Origin: Bemisia tabaci
Lineage: Eukaryota; Arthropoda; Insecta; Hemiptera; Aleyrodidae
Length of the DNA stretch: 64,000 nucleotides
Assembly (NCBI RefSeq): GCF_918797505.1
Contig: NC_092793.1
Span: forward strand, 78,117,912 to 78,181,911
Direction of reading: 5' to 3'
The notes under the pieces were generated by a model. The model was not told where the DNA came from, did not search any database, and saw only the letters and a list, made by a program, of their open reading frames with translations. Shown piece after piece: positions 20,884 through 33,237 of this stretch. Within the stretch, counting starts at the first letter, position 1, and the number at the start of each line of letters is the position of its first letter. The position numbers and the translations under genes were made by a program.

Positions 20884-23681
20884 CAAGTGCATTTGGCAAA
20901 AGAAACTGGATAAAGTGCCATTTTTACATTATGTTTCAACTTTTCTTTCTCCTTTGTTTATTCTAGTGGTTGTTCATGATGACTGAATGAGACAATTTTT
21001 CATTTCTTATCTTTTGTCATTTGTCCTGTACTCATTCAATTTTTTTACAGTGCCTTTATTCTTTAAACTTATCAAAACTTTTGAATCATGGTTTTTACTC
21101 TTCTTACTTGGTTCCTTATTCAAGGCATTAACGAGTCCCGGTTTTAAGGAAAATGAGAACTTTTTGTTTTCGTTTGTTTTTTTATCCTTTTAAGTGAGGC
21201 ATTCCAAGATTCTCTCAGGTTTAATGGACAAGAACAGTTTTGTTTCAATAATCTTCATTGTCTCTGTGCCTAGCTAAAGTTTTTTTTTTTCTTTCTTTCT
21301 TTTCTTTTTTTTTGTTATGAACAAAATTTTAGTTTAGCTGCTCAAATAAGTGTCTCCAAAATACCTTTATTTTAAACATTTTAATTTTTTTTTAGTTTTC
21401 TTGAGTGGAATGCTCCTTTAACCTATTTAACACAAAACCTAATTGATTAGTTCTTTTAAGTAACCACAGATACCCTGTGCAACGCTGCTAAGATTATCCA
21501 TACAAATTAATTGCCCCTGGAGAGAAAATTGGAAGTCATGACACTATTTTAATAAATTTTCGCTGTGACTTTGTTAAAATTCTTATATGTGTGTGTTTAA
21601 TTCGGTGTAAAATGGAGACAAAGATGGATGATCCTAGCTGTGGTGAAAAAATGTAAGTTATTTTTGAAAAGAACTCCTCAATTTTAAAATAAAGAATACT
21701 CCAATCTTAAATTTGCTATGCAAAAATCTTAGTTTTGTATTACTTATCTACTTGAAACTAGATTCAGCATACTGAAACTTTGATTTCATGCATAACAATG
21801 GCTCATTCTGTCAGTGAAAAAAAATAAAAGGATAAAGTAAATCTCATTTGGATCATTGAACTGATAGTGTTAACGTATGGACTATAATACGAATTTATTC
21901 ATTCGATACCTCAGTTTCATCTTCCTCATTGCTTCTATCATAGCATCTTGTACGTGAGATGTAATTGTTAGTTACTCCTGTTTTTCAATGAGTGTGTCGT
22001 GTCCATTTGTTTATGTACAGAATGTGTGATTATTTACAAACTTGAAAGGCCACTTAGACTCTTTTTAACAGATGTAAACTTGAAGAAAAAAATACAGGAT
22101 GATTTAAATTGTTTAAAACAAACAAGTCGTTTTAAGCCATTTTTGAAGAAAAAATGAAGGTTACTTATATCCGTATTAGTATCACCTTTTAGTTGAAACA
22201 GAAGATTACACACGCCATTTCACAGAAATGCTCTTTGACAGCCTTTAAGGAGGACAAAAAATGCAACCTATTCTTTTCTCACGTATGAAGTACTTTATTT
22301 GCCCTTTATGCAGCCAAAGTTCCTATTGCACACCCTCTATTCCTCAAATTTTATCAGATTATCTAAATTTGAACGAAAGCCAACAAATTTGAAGGTCCTC
22401 AATGTATCAAAGATAGGCCGATATAGTCGAGAAATCAATTTTCAAAGTACTTACTTGTAATAGTACCTAAGTATGTCACTTTTTTAAAGACAATCCGATA
22501 AACGCAAGTCCACTGTTCACACGTCAAAAGAAATTATGCTAAAAGTAGTAGCCATGTCTAATCAAACAATATTTCTACGAAGAATGTAATTTGTATCAAT
22601 TAGTAAGTGAATATATCATCACCTATCTTCATCTTTAGTGTATATATGTGTATACAGGGAAATTATGGGAGCGCATATCTCGGTTTGCGACATTGCAGAA
22701 TATGATTGGTGAATGTCTAAATCGTGTATATTTGGTGAAATACAGTTTCATCATTGATAGGTGATTTTTCTTCCCTGTGTGAAAAATATTCTGTAAAAAT
22801 TTCAAACCATGTCGTTAGTATGTCCTATGTTAAAACAAGAAAATAGGAACGGTGATTTTGGAACACTGCAGTGAAGATGCGCGTTTTTGTAGTTTCACCA
22901 TTACCTCAGCAATGAAGAGTTTTGAAACAATTTTCGCTCAGTCTATACTTGATTACCTATTTTAGTTGTAACTGTTATTATTTCTATTTATACTTACTGT
23001 GATTTTAAATTTTTTACTCGTCATTCATTTATTTTTATAAAAGTTTTCCTAAAATAAAATTTGTGGAAATTTGCAGTGCCTATTCATGTCTTTAAGTTTT
23101 TTTCCTCCTTTTTATACCCTGTTCTCCTGTAATTTTAAAAAATATTACCTAGTTTCCCTCCGCACAGATGATTTTCAAAAGTCGACATGAAAAATTCGTA
23201 ACTCCCTAATCTGGAAATGGGAAACCACAGAGGAAAACCTCAGGAAAACGTACAACTTCAGACTTCAGGCCATTTTTTTTCTTTTTCTTTTTTTAGTGAA
23301 AAACGTATTTGCACCGTATTTTGATTCGGAAAATTGCACAGGTCGGTGAAAAAAAATTTTCTTGGAAATATGATGGTTGATTCTTGAGTAATTTATAGCG
23401 CCGAGTTCGAAAAAGACCGATGAATCGTCAAAAACGGCCAAAAACATCCGTTTCTTGGCTTGGGAAGCCTCGGGACCATGTACAATCAGGACCAGACGTA
23501 GAGTCACGACTGAACTGGAATCATGATAAACCATCAAAATCTAACGTTTCTTGCCTTAGGAAGGCGCGGGGAACCAAGGGACTAAGGGCAATCGATTCTA
23601 CGACTTGATAATTGTAGGATTAGGTTTTACTCCAAAGACTTCATGCACAAGGAAAATGCACAGCTATGTGCAAAAGAATTA
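20884..23681. other. Downstream of DCLRE1A: 3' UTR and intergenic sequence, no gene seen
   Basis: This AT-rich sequence resumes after the palindrome. Candidate plus-strand polyadenylation signals include AATAAA-like sites near 21551 and AATAAA at about 23056. T-rich runs occur at 21280-21310. No conserved coding frame is recognised. A diverged copy of MITE family M1 may lie at about 22655-22905. Confidence 0.5.
22655..22905 (+). mobile_element. Diverged copy of MITE family M1
   Basis: GCGCATATCTCGGTTTGCGA followed by a T-rich block, a GTGATTTTTCTTC block and a final GTAGTTTCACC follows the order of the M1 copies at 58281 and 60989, but with low similarity between the landmarks. Confidence 0.35.
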
Positions 23682-23816
23682 TAGGGTGTTCAAAAAGTTT
23701 TGCACACTTTCGGATTTTGAGCGAATGAATGCAGCGATCGATTTGCTGTTTATGTGTCCTTCAAGTACACGTAATACCAGTAAAACAAGACCAAGAACAA
23801 CTCTCTAGCTTCAAAA

Positions 23817-24800
23817 ATTTCCGTTCTTATTTCATCTCTTCCATGAGAAACAATCCAAATTTACGACTTTAAATTTTGAACCAAATATTCTACTATCGAA
23901 TGCGAAAATCATGCATGAATTTAAGTTTTATGTTGACCAGCTTCTCGAAAGAAAAATAAAATTTCTAAGGAAGTCTGCAAAATCGCAAATGGAGAAACGC
24001 CGTCCCTCATTTTGCCCAAAATTATGTATGCGTAAAATATAAGGCATTATGACTTTCCTCTCTCAACTTATATTCGTCTGTATCGATAAACAATGGGACG
24101 CGTTCGCTACGGCTCCTTGATACAGCTATACAACCCCGACGGATGTCCGTATTGCGTTCAAAAAATTGAAGGCGTTTTGACTCCCTGCTGATAATGCCTG
24201 TAGTTGATTCGATCGACGGACGTGTTGGTCAGCGGTGACGGGGACTTGATGCAACTTTTTAAACTTGATGGATGTCCGTATCGCACCGACTGAAGTGCGA
24301 AACCACGTATCTCCTTTGCGGTGTTTCCAAATTTCCGTTCTTATTTCATCTCTTCCATGAGTAACAATCCAAATTCACAACTTTAAATTTTGAACCAAAT
24401 ATTCTACTATCGAATGCGAAAAATCATGCAAGAATTTAAGTTTTATGTTGACCAGCTTCTCGAAAGAAAAATAAAATTTCTAAGGAAGTCTGCAACGCCG
24501 CAAATGGAGAAACGCCATCCCTCATTTTGCCCAAAAATATGTATGCGTAAAATATAAGGCATTATTGACCTTCCTCTCTCAACTTATATTCGTCTGTATC
24601 GATAAACAATGGGACGCGTTCGCTACGGCGCCTTGAACTATACAACCTCGACGGATGTCCGTATTGCGTTCAAAAAATTGAAGGCGTTTTGACTCCCTGC
24701 TGATAATGCCTGTAGTTGATTCGATCGACGGACGTGTTGGTCAGCGGTGACGGGGACTTGATGCAACTATTTAAACTTGATGGATGTCCGTATCGCACCA
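23817..24800 (-). repeat. Two tandem copies of an about 480-bp unit (R1, R2)
   Basis: R1 (about 23817-24328) and R2 (about 24329-24800) are almost identical and share AAATTTCCGTTCTTATTTC, GGAAGTCTGCAA, TCTGTATCGATAAACAATGG and TGGATGTCCGTATCGCACC. A third copy lies at 31229-31758. The first half of each unit resembles MITE family M1 in minus orientation (ACCACGTATCTCCTTTGCGG and GGAAGTCTGCAA), so the unit may be an M1 element fused to extra sequence. Confidence 0.75.
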
Positions 24801-24812
24801 GTCTAAGCGCAT

Positions 24813-26735
24813 CAGTCTAAGAATCATTCTAAACCCAAAAATTGGCAAAATTAAGAGAAATGAAAGCAGAATAGTGTTTGGAAAAAAACCTCACATTCGA
24901 CACACAAATCGGTCAAGGGTCAATTCCAAGCGAGCTTACTTGGTTCCGACCCTATCGGCGAAATTTCCATTTTGACCCGAAAAATTTAGTCCATGTTATC
25001 CGTGTCGATTTTTCTCGATTTGGACGGAGAAAAATATTCAAGATTTTAGTCGCATCCTACGTTGTTGGAAGCGTAGAATCGATTCAGCACGGTCCCGACT
25101 CTCGGCGAGGCTTCCTGAGCCGAGAAACAGTAAAAAACTTGTCAAAAACGAGCTCGTCTGACCACTTTTTGACTCTTCCTCTGGAGCGTTTTCAGCGGCT
25201 AGCTCGAAGCAAGGGACTTGCGGAGCTATTCCGACTGGAAAATTGCACTCGGCGGGTCAATTCCAAGCGAGCTTACTTGGTTTCGGACCGATCAGCGAAC
25301 TTTAGATTTTGACGCTAAAAATTTAGTCCGTGTAACTAAATTGTCTAAAATTGTCTTGGGTCAATTCAAAGTGATTTTACTTGGTTTCGGACGCGATTGT
25401 CGAACTTTTGATTTAGACCCTAAAAATTTAGTCCATGTAAACCCTGTCGATTTTTCTCGATTTGGGACTGAGAAAAAAATGTTGAGATTTCAGTCGGATC
25501 CTATGTAGTTGGAGTCGTAGAATCGATTTCGCACGGTCACGACGAAGCTTCTTGAGCTGAGAAACAGTCAAAATTGGTCAAAAACGAGCTTTTCCGACCA
25601 CTTTTTGACTCTTTCCCTGTAGCGTTTTCAGCGGATATCTCAAAGCGAGGGACTCGCGGACCTTTTTCGACTGGAAAATCGCAATTAGCGTGTTCATTCC
25701 AAGCGAGCTTATTAGGAACTCTTGTCAATTTTTCTCGATTTTGAACTGAGAAAAAAATTTCGAGATTTCAGTCGGATCCTACGTTGGAGGCGTAGAATCG
25801 ATTCCGCAGAGTTCCGACTCTCGGCGAAACGTCCGAAGCCGAAAAACAGTCATAATCTGGTCAAAAACGAGCTTTTCTGACCACTTTTTGACTCGTTCTC
25901 TGGAGCGTTTTCAGCGGATATCTCGAAGCGAGAGACTCGCGGAGCTTTTTCGACTGGAAAATCGCAATCAGCGTGTAAATTCCAAGCGAGCTTACTGGGT
26001 TTCGGCCCGTTAAGTGAACTTTAGATTTTGACGCTAAAAATTTAGTCCATGTAACCATGGACTAAATTTTTCGGGTCAAAATCGAAAGTTTGCCGATCGG
26101 GCCGAAACCAAGTACTTTCGCTTATAATCAACCCGCTGAGTACGATTTTCGACTCGGAAAAGCTCCGCGAGTCCTTCGCTTCGAGCTATCCGCTGAAAAC
26201 GCTCCAGAGAAAGAGTCATAAAGTGGTCAGAAAAGCTCAGTTTTGACCACTTTTTGACTGTTTCTCGGCTCAGGAAGCCTCGCCGAGAGTCGAGACCGTG
26301 CGGAATCGATTCTACGCCTCCAACTACGTAGGATCCGACTGTGATCTCGAAATTTTTTTCTCAGTCCAAAATCGAGAAAAATTGACATGGGTTCCATGGA
26401 CTAAATTTTTCGGGTCAAAATCGAAAGTTCGCCCATTGGGCAAAAACCAAGTAAGCTCGCTTGGAATTGACCCGCTGAGTGGGATTTTCTAGTCGGTTCC
26501 AGAGGGGGGACGGAAAAAGCTATTTTTGCATCAAGCTCTTTTAGTCCATGAAACCCCAGTCGATTTTTCCCGATTCATTAATCCGATGAAAGAAAATAAT
26601 CCGAGATTAGTATCAAATCCCATGTAGGTACTTGGAGGCGTAGAATAGATTCCGCGTGGTCCCAAGGCTCGCCGGAGCTTCCTGAACCGAGAAACAGTAA
26701 AAAACGAGTGTTGATTTCTTGACGTTTCGGGCATG
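24813..26735. repeat. Satellite-like block 1 (about 340-bp units, partly inverted)
   Basis: Units share TCAATTCCAAGCGAGCTTAC, TTTTGACCCGAAAAATTTAG, GTCGATTTTTCTCGATTT, CGTAGAATCGATTC and CCACTTTTTGACTC. Starts fall near 24916, 25254, 25357, 25691 and 25974 in plus orientation. Orientation flips at about 26052, where TTTAGTCCATG meets CATGGACTAAA, and inverted units run to about 26500; a plus-orientation remnant follows. Several open frames up to 144 codons cross these units, but they repeat with the units and are not credible genes. Confidence 0.8.
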
Positions 26736-26829
26736 GTCGAATATTCACCTCTGTGTGGTCCAGGCCTTCCATTTATAAGAAATGAACGAAAAAATTATGA
26801 AAGAATAAATATGAATGTGGTTTAATAAT

Positions 26830-27364
26830 TTTAATTTCCGCCACCGCGCTAACTGCACTGTGTTTGACGAAATGCATTAAGTATTCATGCAGTCCTGTAG
26901 GCACTATGAGTCTCACGCCATCCGCTGCTGACCGCACTGCGTTTGACGCAATGCGTGTGAAGTATTCGAGGAGTCTTGTAGGCGCTAAATGTGTTTCATG
27001 CTGACTGGCACGGCGCGCGAAGGGCTTCTCCTTTTCAACTCAAATCCTCGTCATCATTGCTCTTTGCGCCGCGCCGCTCCAAGCCAAACTGCGTGTTTGG
27101 TTTCTCTCTCAACTATACCAATGAAAGGCGCTGTCTCTTGTATTGCTGAAAGACGAACAAATTCAACGCAAAAAATTCATTACTATATGTATACTTTAAC
27201 TCTCAGGAAATGAGAGATTTTGTCGCCTTTTCTCGTTTTTAATTTTTTTTCTGAATCCGTTCTTTTTTTTTATACCTAAATTTGAAAATTTGCAAAATTT
27301 GCCGCCCCCTAAAATTGCCGCTATGGGCCGCGGCCCATGTGACCACCCCCTAAATCCGGCCCTG
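26830..27364 (+). mobile_element. hAT-type right end with two internal about 85-bp direct repeats
   Basis: The segment ends in CCCCCTAAATCCGGCCCTG (27346-27364), matching the known terminal sequence style of hAT transposons (reverse complement CAGGGCCGGATTTAGGG). Inside are two related direct repeats, at about 26848-26930 and 26932-27000, carrying GCACTG(T/C)GTTTGACG and CTTGTAGGCGCTAA-type phrases. No matching left terminus was found nearby, so it is probably a solo or truncated end. Confidence 0.5.
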
Positions 27365-27388
27365 GATTAGGGGCTGGGGAGGAACATT

Positions 27389-27636
27389 TTGACGATGAAA
27401 CTCCTAGGCCACGTACATCGTTTGCGGTATTCAAAAATCTCCGCTCCCATTTTACTTTTTGGCGGAGAGCAAAGCAATTTCATTCCTTGGATTTTCCACA
27501 CAGTTTTCTTCACGCAGACGAAAAATCCCGGGGTTTTAAAAAATTGACGTTGAATGGTTTTCATGATAAAATAATGTATGACAGGAAGTCTGCAACGTTG
27601 CAAACTGAGATATGTGGCCTCGTAGTTTCACCGTCT
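27389..27636 (-). mobile_element. MITE family M1 copy
   Basis: The ends GACGATGAAACT and AGTTTCACCGTC form an inverted pair. Inside are CGTTTGCGGT near the left and GGAAGTCTGCAACGTTGCAAA near the right, the reverse of the order at 60989. Length is about 248 bp. Confidence 0.65.
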
Positions 27637-27749
27637 ATTTGGGTTCATTACTACGCAGATCGATTTTAATGTCAACCTGCAATAACCATGAGAGATGAAA
27701 AAATTTTCACTTTGTGTTCGTCGTTTTTCCATCATTTTAATCCATGAAA

Positions 27750-27752
27750 TCG

Positions 27753-27794
<42 letters not shown>
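27750..27794 (+). repeat. Poly-A tract
   Basis: A run of about 42 A follows GAAATCG. It may be the tail of a retroposed sequence inside the composite; no source gene is recognised. Confidence 0.75.
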
Positions 27795-27795
<1 letters not shown>

Positions 27796-28271
27796 ATTAA
27801 CCATCCAATTTTCGTTGTTACAGAGAGGTTACTTCTTGGCAGCCCATGTTTTGCCGTTACGCATAAAATCGGCCACGTTTAATAGAGATACATCTAGTCG
27901 CTTTCAGTTTGAACCAGGTTTCAGGATTGAAGTTTCATTTCTTCAAAAAACTTAGGTAATGTTAAATGTGAAGTTTAACGTGCTTTCAGGCTTAACAATG
28001 TTTTCTCGACTTTGAATTTTAGCCAGGACACGATGCAAGACTAATTGTATTAAACTACTTCAAACTCTTCTCTTTTCAAAATGCTTCATGGTAACTGGTA
28101 AGTTCCTGCTGAACTTGGTCCGATTCGTTGCTCCTATGGCGTAAGGGTGTATCTCAAATTCCGCGTGAGTCCCGGCACAGTGGTTTTGAAGCAAAAAAAA
28201 AAGAAAAAATGTGACAAAAATGTACCCAAAAATGGTTTGCTCGGGGTGAGTCCATGGTACATACGTGCACA

Positions 28272-29385
28272 CTTTAGACTCATGCGCAGGGGCTATCGTC
28301 CTTTTTTTTTTGCTGAGAATTCAAAATCTGCCGAGATTTTTTATCTAAAAGATAAAAAAAAGCGACAAAAATGTATCCAAAAATGGTTTGCAGGGGGCGA
28401 GTCTATGGTACGTCTACACGTAAAATTGCGAAGAATAAAAATCTTGACTGATCCTTTTTTCGAAATACGCGATTTGAGATTTTCATAGTAAATGCAACTT
28501 TTCCACTGATTTTGATCCGATTTTTTATTTATTTGTACATTGAATCGGTGTTGATCGGTTAACGTTTTCATTTTTCGTTCGATTCATGTCGATCACACAT
28601 ACCCTCTCGTTACACGCACACTTCCTTTCATACTCTTTTTTGTAATCGAAAAATTCGCCCTCTGCTGCGTCTGCGGCAATAATTGTTGTTACGAGTATGC
28701 GGTGCGTGCTGGTTTCAGGTAGTTACATACTCGACTCTTTGAAGGCGATTTGTGTGCGAGTTCGCCAGTTCTCCAACAGGGTACGCCACTTGCGCACATA
28801 AAACGCCTTCAGAGAGTCGAGTATGTAATGACCTGAAACCAGCACGCACAACATATTCGTAACAACAATTGCTGCAGACGCAGCTGAAGGCGAATTGCTC
28901 TCGCACATAAAACGCCTTCAGAGATTCGTGTATGTAATGACCTGAAACCAGCACGCGCAACATATTCGTAACAACAATTGCCGCAGACGCAGCTGAAGAC
29001 GAATTTCTCAGTTTAAAAAAAAGGGTATGAAAGGAAGTGTGCGTGTTACGAGAGGGTATGTATGATCGACATGAATCGAACGAAAAATGAAAACGTTAAC
29101 CGATCAACACCGATTCAATGTACAAATAAATAAAAAATCGGATCAAAATCAGTGAAAAAGTTGCATTTACTATGAAAATCTCAAATCGCGTATTTCGAAA
29201 AAAGGATCAGTCAAGATTTTATTCTTCGCAATTTTACGTGTACACGTACCATAGACTCGCCCCCTGCAAACCATTTTTGGATACATTTTTGTCGCTTTTT
29301 TTTTATCTTTTAGATAAAAAATCTCGGCAGATCTTGAATTTTCAGCAAAAAAAAAGGACGATAGCCCCTGCGCATGAGTCTAAAG
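28272..29385. mobile_element. 1.1-kb near-perfect palindrome
   Basis: The left arm starts CTTTAGACTCATGCGCAGG, and the right arm ends with its reverse complement. Arms of about 400 bp match closely, including GATAAAAAAAAGCGACAAAA, GGTTTGCAGGGGGCGAGTC and ACACACTTCC-type segments. The loop region (about 28668-29000) holds an about 95-128-bp repeat in one inverted and two direct copies (ACGCCTTCAGAGA, CCTGAAACCAGCACGC, AACAACAATTGC). There is no gene. Confidence 0.85.
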
Positions 29386-31228
29386 AATCATTCTGAACCC
29401 AAAAATCGGCAAAATTAAGAGAAATGAAAGCAGAATAGTGTTTGGAAAAAAACCTCACATTCGACACACAAATCGGTCAAGGGTCAATTCCAAGCGAGCT
29501 TACTTGGTTCCGACCCTATCGGCGAAATTTCCATTTTGACCCGAAAAATTTAGTCCATGTTATCCGTGTCGATTTTTCTCGATTTGGACGGAGAAAAATA
29601 TTCAAGATTTTAGTCGCATCCTACGTTGTTGGAAGCGTAGAATCGATTCAGCACGGTCCCGACTCTCGGCGAGGCTTCCTGAGCCGAGAAACAGTAAAAA
29701 ACTTGTCAAAAACGAGTTCGTCTGACCACTTTTTGACTCTTTCTCTGGAGCGTTTTCAGCGGCTAGCTCGAAGCAAGGGACTTGCAGAGCTATTCCGACT
29801 GGAAAATTGCACTCGGCGGGTCAATTCCAAGCGAGCTTACTTGGTTTCGGACCGATCAGCGAACTTTAGATTTTGACCCTAAAAATTTAGTCCATGTAAC
29901 CCCTGTCGATTTTTCTCTATTTGGGACTGAGAAAAAAATTTCGAGATTTCAGTCGCATCCTACGTAGTTGAAGGCGATGAATCGATTCCGCAAGGTCCCA
30001 CCACTCGGCGAGGCTCCCTGAGCTAAGAAACAGTCAAAAATTGGTCAAAAACTAGCTTTTCTGACCACTTTTTGTCTCTTTCTTCGGAGCGTTTTCAGCG
30101 GATAGCTCGTAGCGAGGGACTCGAGGAGCTATTCCGACTGGAAAATCGCACTCGGCGGGTCAATTCCAAGCGAGCTTACTTTGTTTCGGCCCGATCGGCA
30201 AACTGTCGATTTTGACGCTAAAAATTTAGTCTATGTAACCCCTGTCGATTTTTCTCGATTTGGGACTGAGAAAAAAATGTCGAGATTTCAGTCGGATCCT
30301 ACGTAGTTGGAGTCGTAGAATCGATTTCGCACGGTTACGACTCTAGGCAAGGCTTCTTGAGCCGAGAAACAGTCATAAACTGGTGAATATCAAGACCACT
30401 TTTCTGGCGAGTTTTTGCCTGTTTCTCTGGAAGATTCTTAGCATATATCTGGAAACGAGGAACTCGTGGAGCTTTTCGGACAGGGAAATCGCACTCAGCG
30501 GGTCAATTCCATGCGAGCTTACTTGGTTTCGGCCCGCTCGGTGAACTATCGATTTTCATGCTAAAAATTTAGCCCCCTGTCGATTTTTCTCGATTTTGGA
30601 TTCAAAAAAAATTTCGATATTTCAGTCGGATCCTATGTACTTGGAGGTGTAGAATCGATATCGCACTGTCCGGACTCTCGGGGAGGCTTACTGAGCCGAG
30701 AAACAGTCAAAAACTAATCAATACGAGCTTCATTGGTTTCGGCCCAATGGGCGAATTTTCGAATTAACTCGAAAAATTTAGTCCATGTAACCCATGTCAA
30801 TTTTTCTCGATTTAAGACTGAGAAAAAAATTTCGAGATTTTCAGTCGCATCCTTCGCAGTTGGAGTCGCAAAATCGATTCCGCACGGTCCCGACTCTCGG
30901 CGAGGCTACCTGAGCTGAGAAACAGTCAAAAAGTGGTCAAAACTGAGCTTTTCTGACCACTTTTTGACTCTTTCTCTGGAGCGTTTTCAGCAGATATCTC
31001 GAAGCGAGGGACCGACGGAGCTTTTCCCACTCAAAAATCGCACTCAATGGGTCAATTTCTAGCGAGCATACTTGGTTTCGGACGCGATCAGCGAACATTT
31101 GATTTTGACGCTAAAAATTTAGTCCATATAACCCCTGTCGATTTTCCCCGATTTGTCTGAGAAAAACATTTCAAGATTCCAGTCGCATCCTATATAGTTG
31201 GAGGCGTAGAATCGATTCCGCACAGTCT
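29376..31228 (+). repeat. Satellite-like block 2 (about 340-bp units)
   Basis: The first about 510 bp nearly duplicate 24813-25330; the 144-codon frame differs at only a few residues. Further plus-orientation units start near 29819, 30157, 30504, 30727 and 31050, with growing divergence and short truncations. The block ends where the third R unit begins. Confidence 0.8.
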
Positions 31229-31758
31229 GACTGAAGTGCGAAACCACGTATCTCCTTTGCGGTGTTTCAAAATTTCCGTTCTTATTTCATCGCTTCATTG
31301 AGAAACAATCCAAATTTACGACTTTATATTTTGAGCCAAATATTCTACTTTCGAATGCGAAAAGTCATGGAGAATTTAAGTTTTATGTTGACCAGCTTCT
31401 CGAAAGAAAAATAAAATTTCTAAGGAAGTTTGCAACGTCGCAAATGGAGAAACGCCGTCCCTCATTTTGCCCAAAAATATGTATGCGTAAAATATATGGC
31501 ATTATGACCTTCCTCTCTCAACTTATATTCGTCTGTATCGATAAACAATGGGACGCGTTCGCTACGGCGCCTTGATACAACTATACAACCTCGACGGATG
31601 TCCGTATTGCGTTCAAAAAATTGAAGGCGTTTTGACTCCTTGCTCATACTACCTGTAGTTGATTCGATCGACAGACGCGTTGGTCGGCGGTGACGGGGAC
31701 TTGATGCAACTTTTTAAACTTGATGGATGTCCGTATCGCACCGACTGAAGTGTGAAAC
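31229..31758 (-). repeat. Third copy of the about 480-bp unit (R3)
   Basis: This is a close copy of R1/R2, preceded by CTGAAGTGCGAAACCACGTA and ending TGGATGTCCGTATCGCACCG. It is in the same orientation as R1/R2, so the composite has R units near both ends in direct repeat. Confidence 0.75.
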
Positions 31759-31762
31759 CAAA

Positions 31763-32524
31763 GTCCGTGAAGTTAACACCCCGACTTTTAAAAGTTAAAA
31801 TTTTCTCTTTTGCTCATCATTGCTCATCATTTGCTTACCTCGAAAATCGGTTTCCTTTTTTTTTTTGCTGGGGCATGTACCCCCCAAAAATCGAATTTGA
31901 ACTTTCAGATAGGTCATTGACCTTAGCACCCCCACTTTGTCCGATTGACCTGAAAATGGTCTCAAACGACGCAGAATCAGTTGCTCACGTTTTCTCAGCC
32001 CTTTGTTTCCTTTGCCCGAATCCTACCTCCTCCCGAAAATGAATGGCGGTTGCGAACATAGTCGGTGCGCTCCCTTTGATACGCGCCAAAATGCGGCCAT
32101 TCGATTTAGAAGGGAAGTGGGGGGTTAGCAACGAAAACTAAGGGCTGAGCAAAGGTGAGCAAATGATCCTGCGTCGTTTGACACCAATTTCAGCTCAATA
32201 GGACAAAGTGGGGGAGCTGCCTTTGATGTCCCCCAAAATGCCGCCTTTCATTTTGGGGGGAAGCGGGAGGTGAGCAACGAAAACTAAGGGCTGAGCAAAG
32301 GTGAGCAAATGATTCTGCGTCGTTTGAGACCATTTTCAAGTCAATCGGACAAAGTGGGGGTGCTAAGGTCAATGACCTCTCTGAAAGTTCAAGTTCGATT
32401 TTTGGGGGGGTACATGCCTGAACAAAAAAAATGAAAGTGATTTTCCAGGTGAGCAAATGATGAGCGATGATGAGCAAAAGAGAAAATTTAAAATTTTAAA
32501 AGTCGGGGTGCTAACTTCACGGAC
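31763..32524. mobile_element. 0.76-kb palindromic element
   Basis: The left arm begins GTCCGTGAAGTTAACACCCC, and the right arm ends with its reverse complement (one mismatch in the first 18 bases). The arms are about 250-300 bp, share TTTGCTCATCAT, CCCCCAAAAATCGA and GGTCATTGACCTTAGCACCC, and meet around 32100-32160. There is no gene. It abuts the next palindrome with no more than a few bases between. Confidence 0.8.
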
Positions 32525-32526
32525 AT

Positions 32527-33237
32527 CAGAGATACAGCGTTTTGAAAATGACATGTAGCGTGACCGCCTCCAGGATTTTTAGCTACAAATATGTTTATCA
32601 AGGGAAAAAAAGTTAAATGAGAATTGAGTGTTTTTATTGAAAAAACTTACAAAATCTTACAGAAATTGACGAGCTTCAAGTTTCTTCATCGGATGACACG
32701 GATGACTCAACATTTGGCTGTTTTTCAAAGTATTTTTCACCACTTTGAACACAAAGCTTCAGCCGTTCTGTCCAATTCACAAGGATCATCTTTTCGAAGT
32801 CTTATTGACGGAGGGTTTTGAAGCATTTTTGAACAGCGGTTTTGATCTAGGCTATGGAATCAAACCGTGTGCCTCTCAGAAATTTTGAAGTCAGAAAAGA
32901 GCCATTCCAAAGCCTAGATCAAAACCGCTGTTCAAAAATGCTTCAAAACCCTCCGTCAAGAGGACTTCGAAAAGACGATCCTTGTGAAGTGGGCAGAACG
33001 GCTGAAGCTTTGTGTTCAAAGTGGTGAAAAATACTTCGAAAAACAGCCAAATGTTGAGTCATCCGTGTCATCCGATGAAGAAACTTGAAGTCTGTCAATT
33101 TCTGTAAGATTTTGTAAGTTTTTTCAATAGAAACACTCAATTCTCATTTAACTTTTTTTCCCTTGATAAACATATTTGTAGCTAAAAATCCTGGAGGCGG
33201 TCACGCTACATGTCATTTTCAAAACCCTGTATCTCTG
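32527..33237. mobile_element. 0.71-kb palindrome built from two copies of one transposon end
   Basis: Termini are CAGAGATACAG(C/G)GTTTT and their reverse complement; arms are about 340 bp. In the right arm a plus-strand frame (about 32908-33090) reads VQKCFKTLRQEDFEKTI, then KWAERLKLCVQSGEKYFEKQ and a stop. The left arm has the same tail on the minus strand. This looks like the C-terminal tail of a Tc1/mariner-like transposase followed by the element's 3' end, so two identical ends face each other. Confidence 0.7.

Noticed and set aside
24878..25312. 144-codon open frame (and its near-identical twin at 29442-29876)
   Set aside because: It lies across satellite-like units and its segments repeat with them; the duplication of the block explains the twin. 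There is no domain and no start context.
24813..26735. CRISPR-like array
   Set aside because: Units are about 340 bp, diverged, partly inverted and in an animal genome; there are no short identical repeats with unique spacers.
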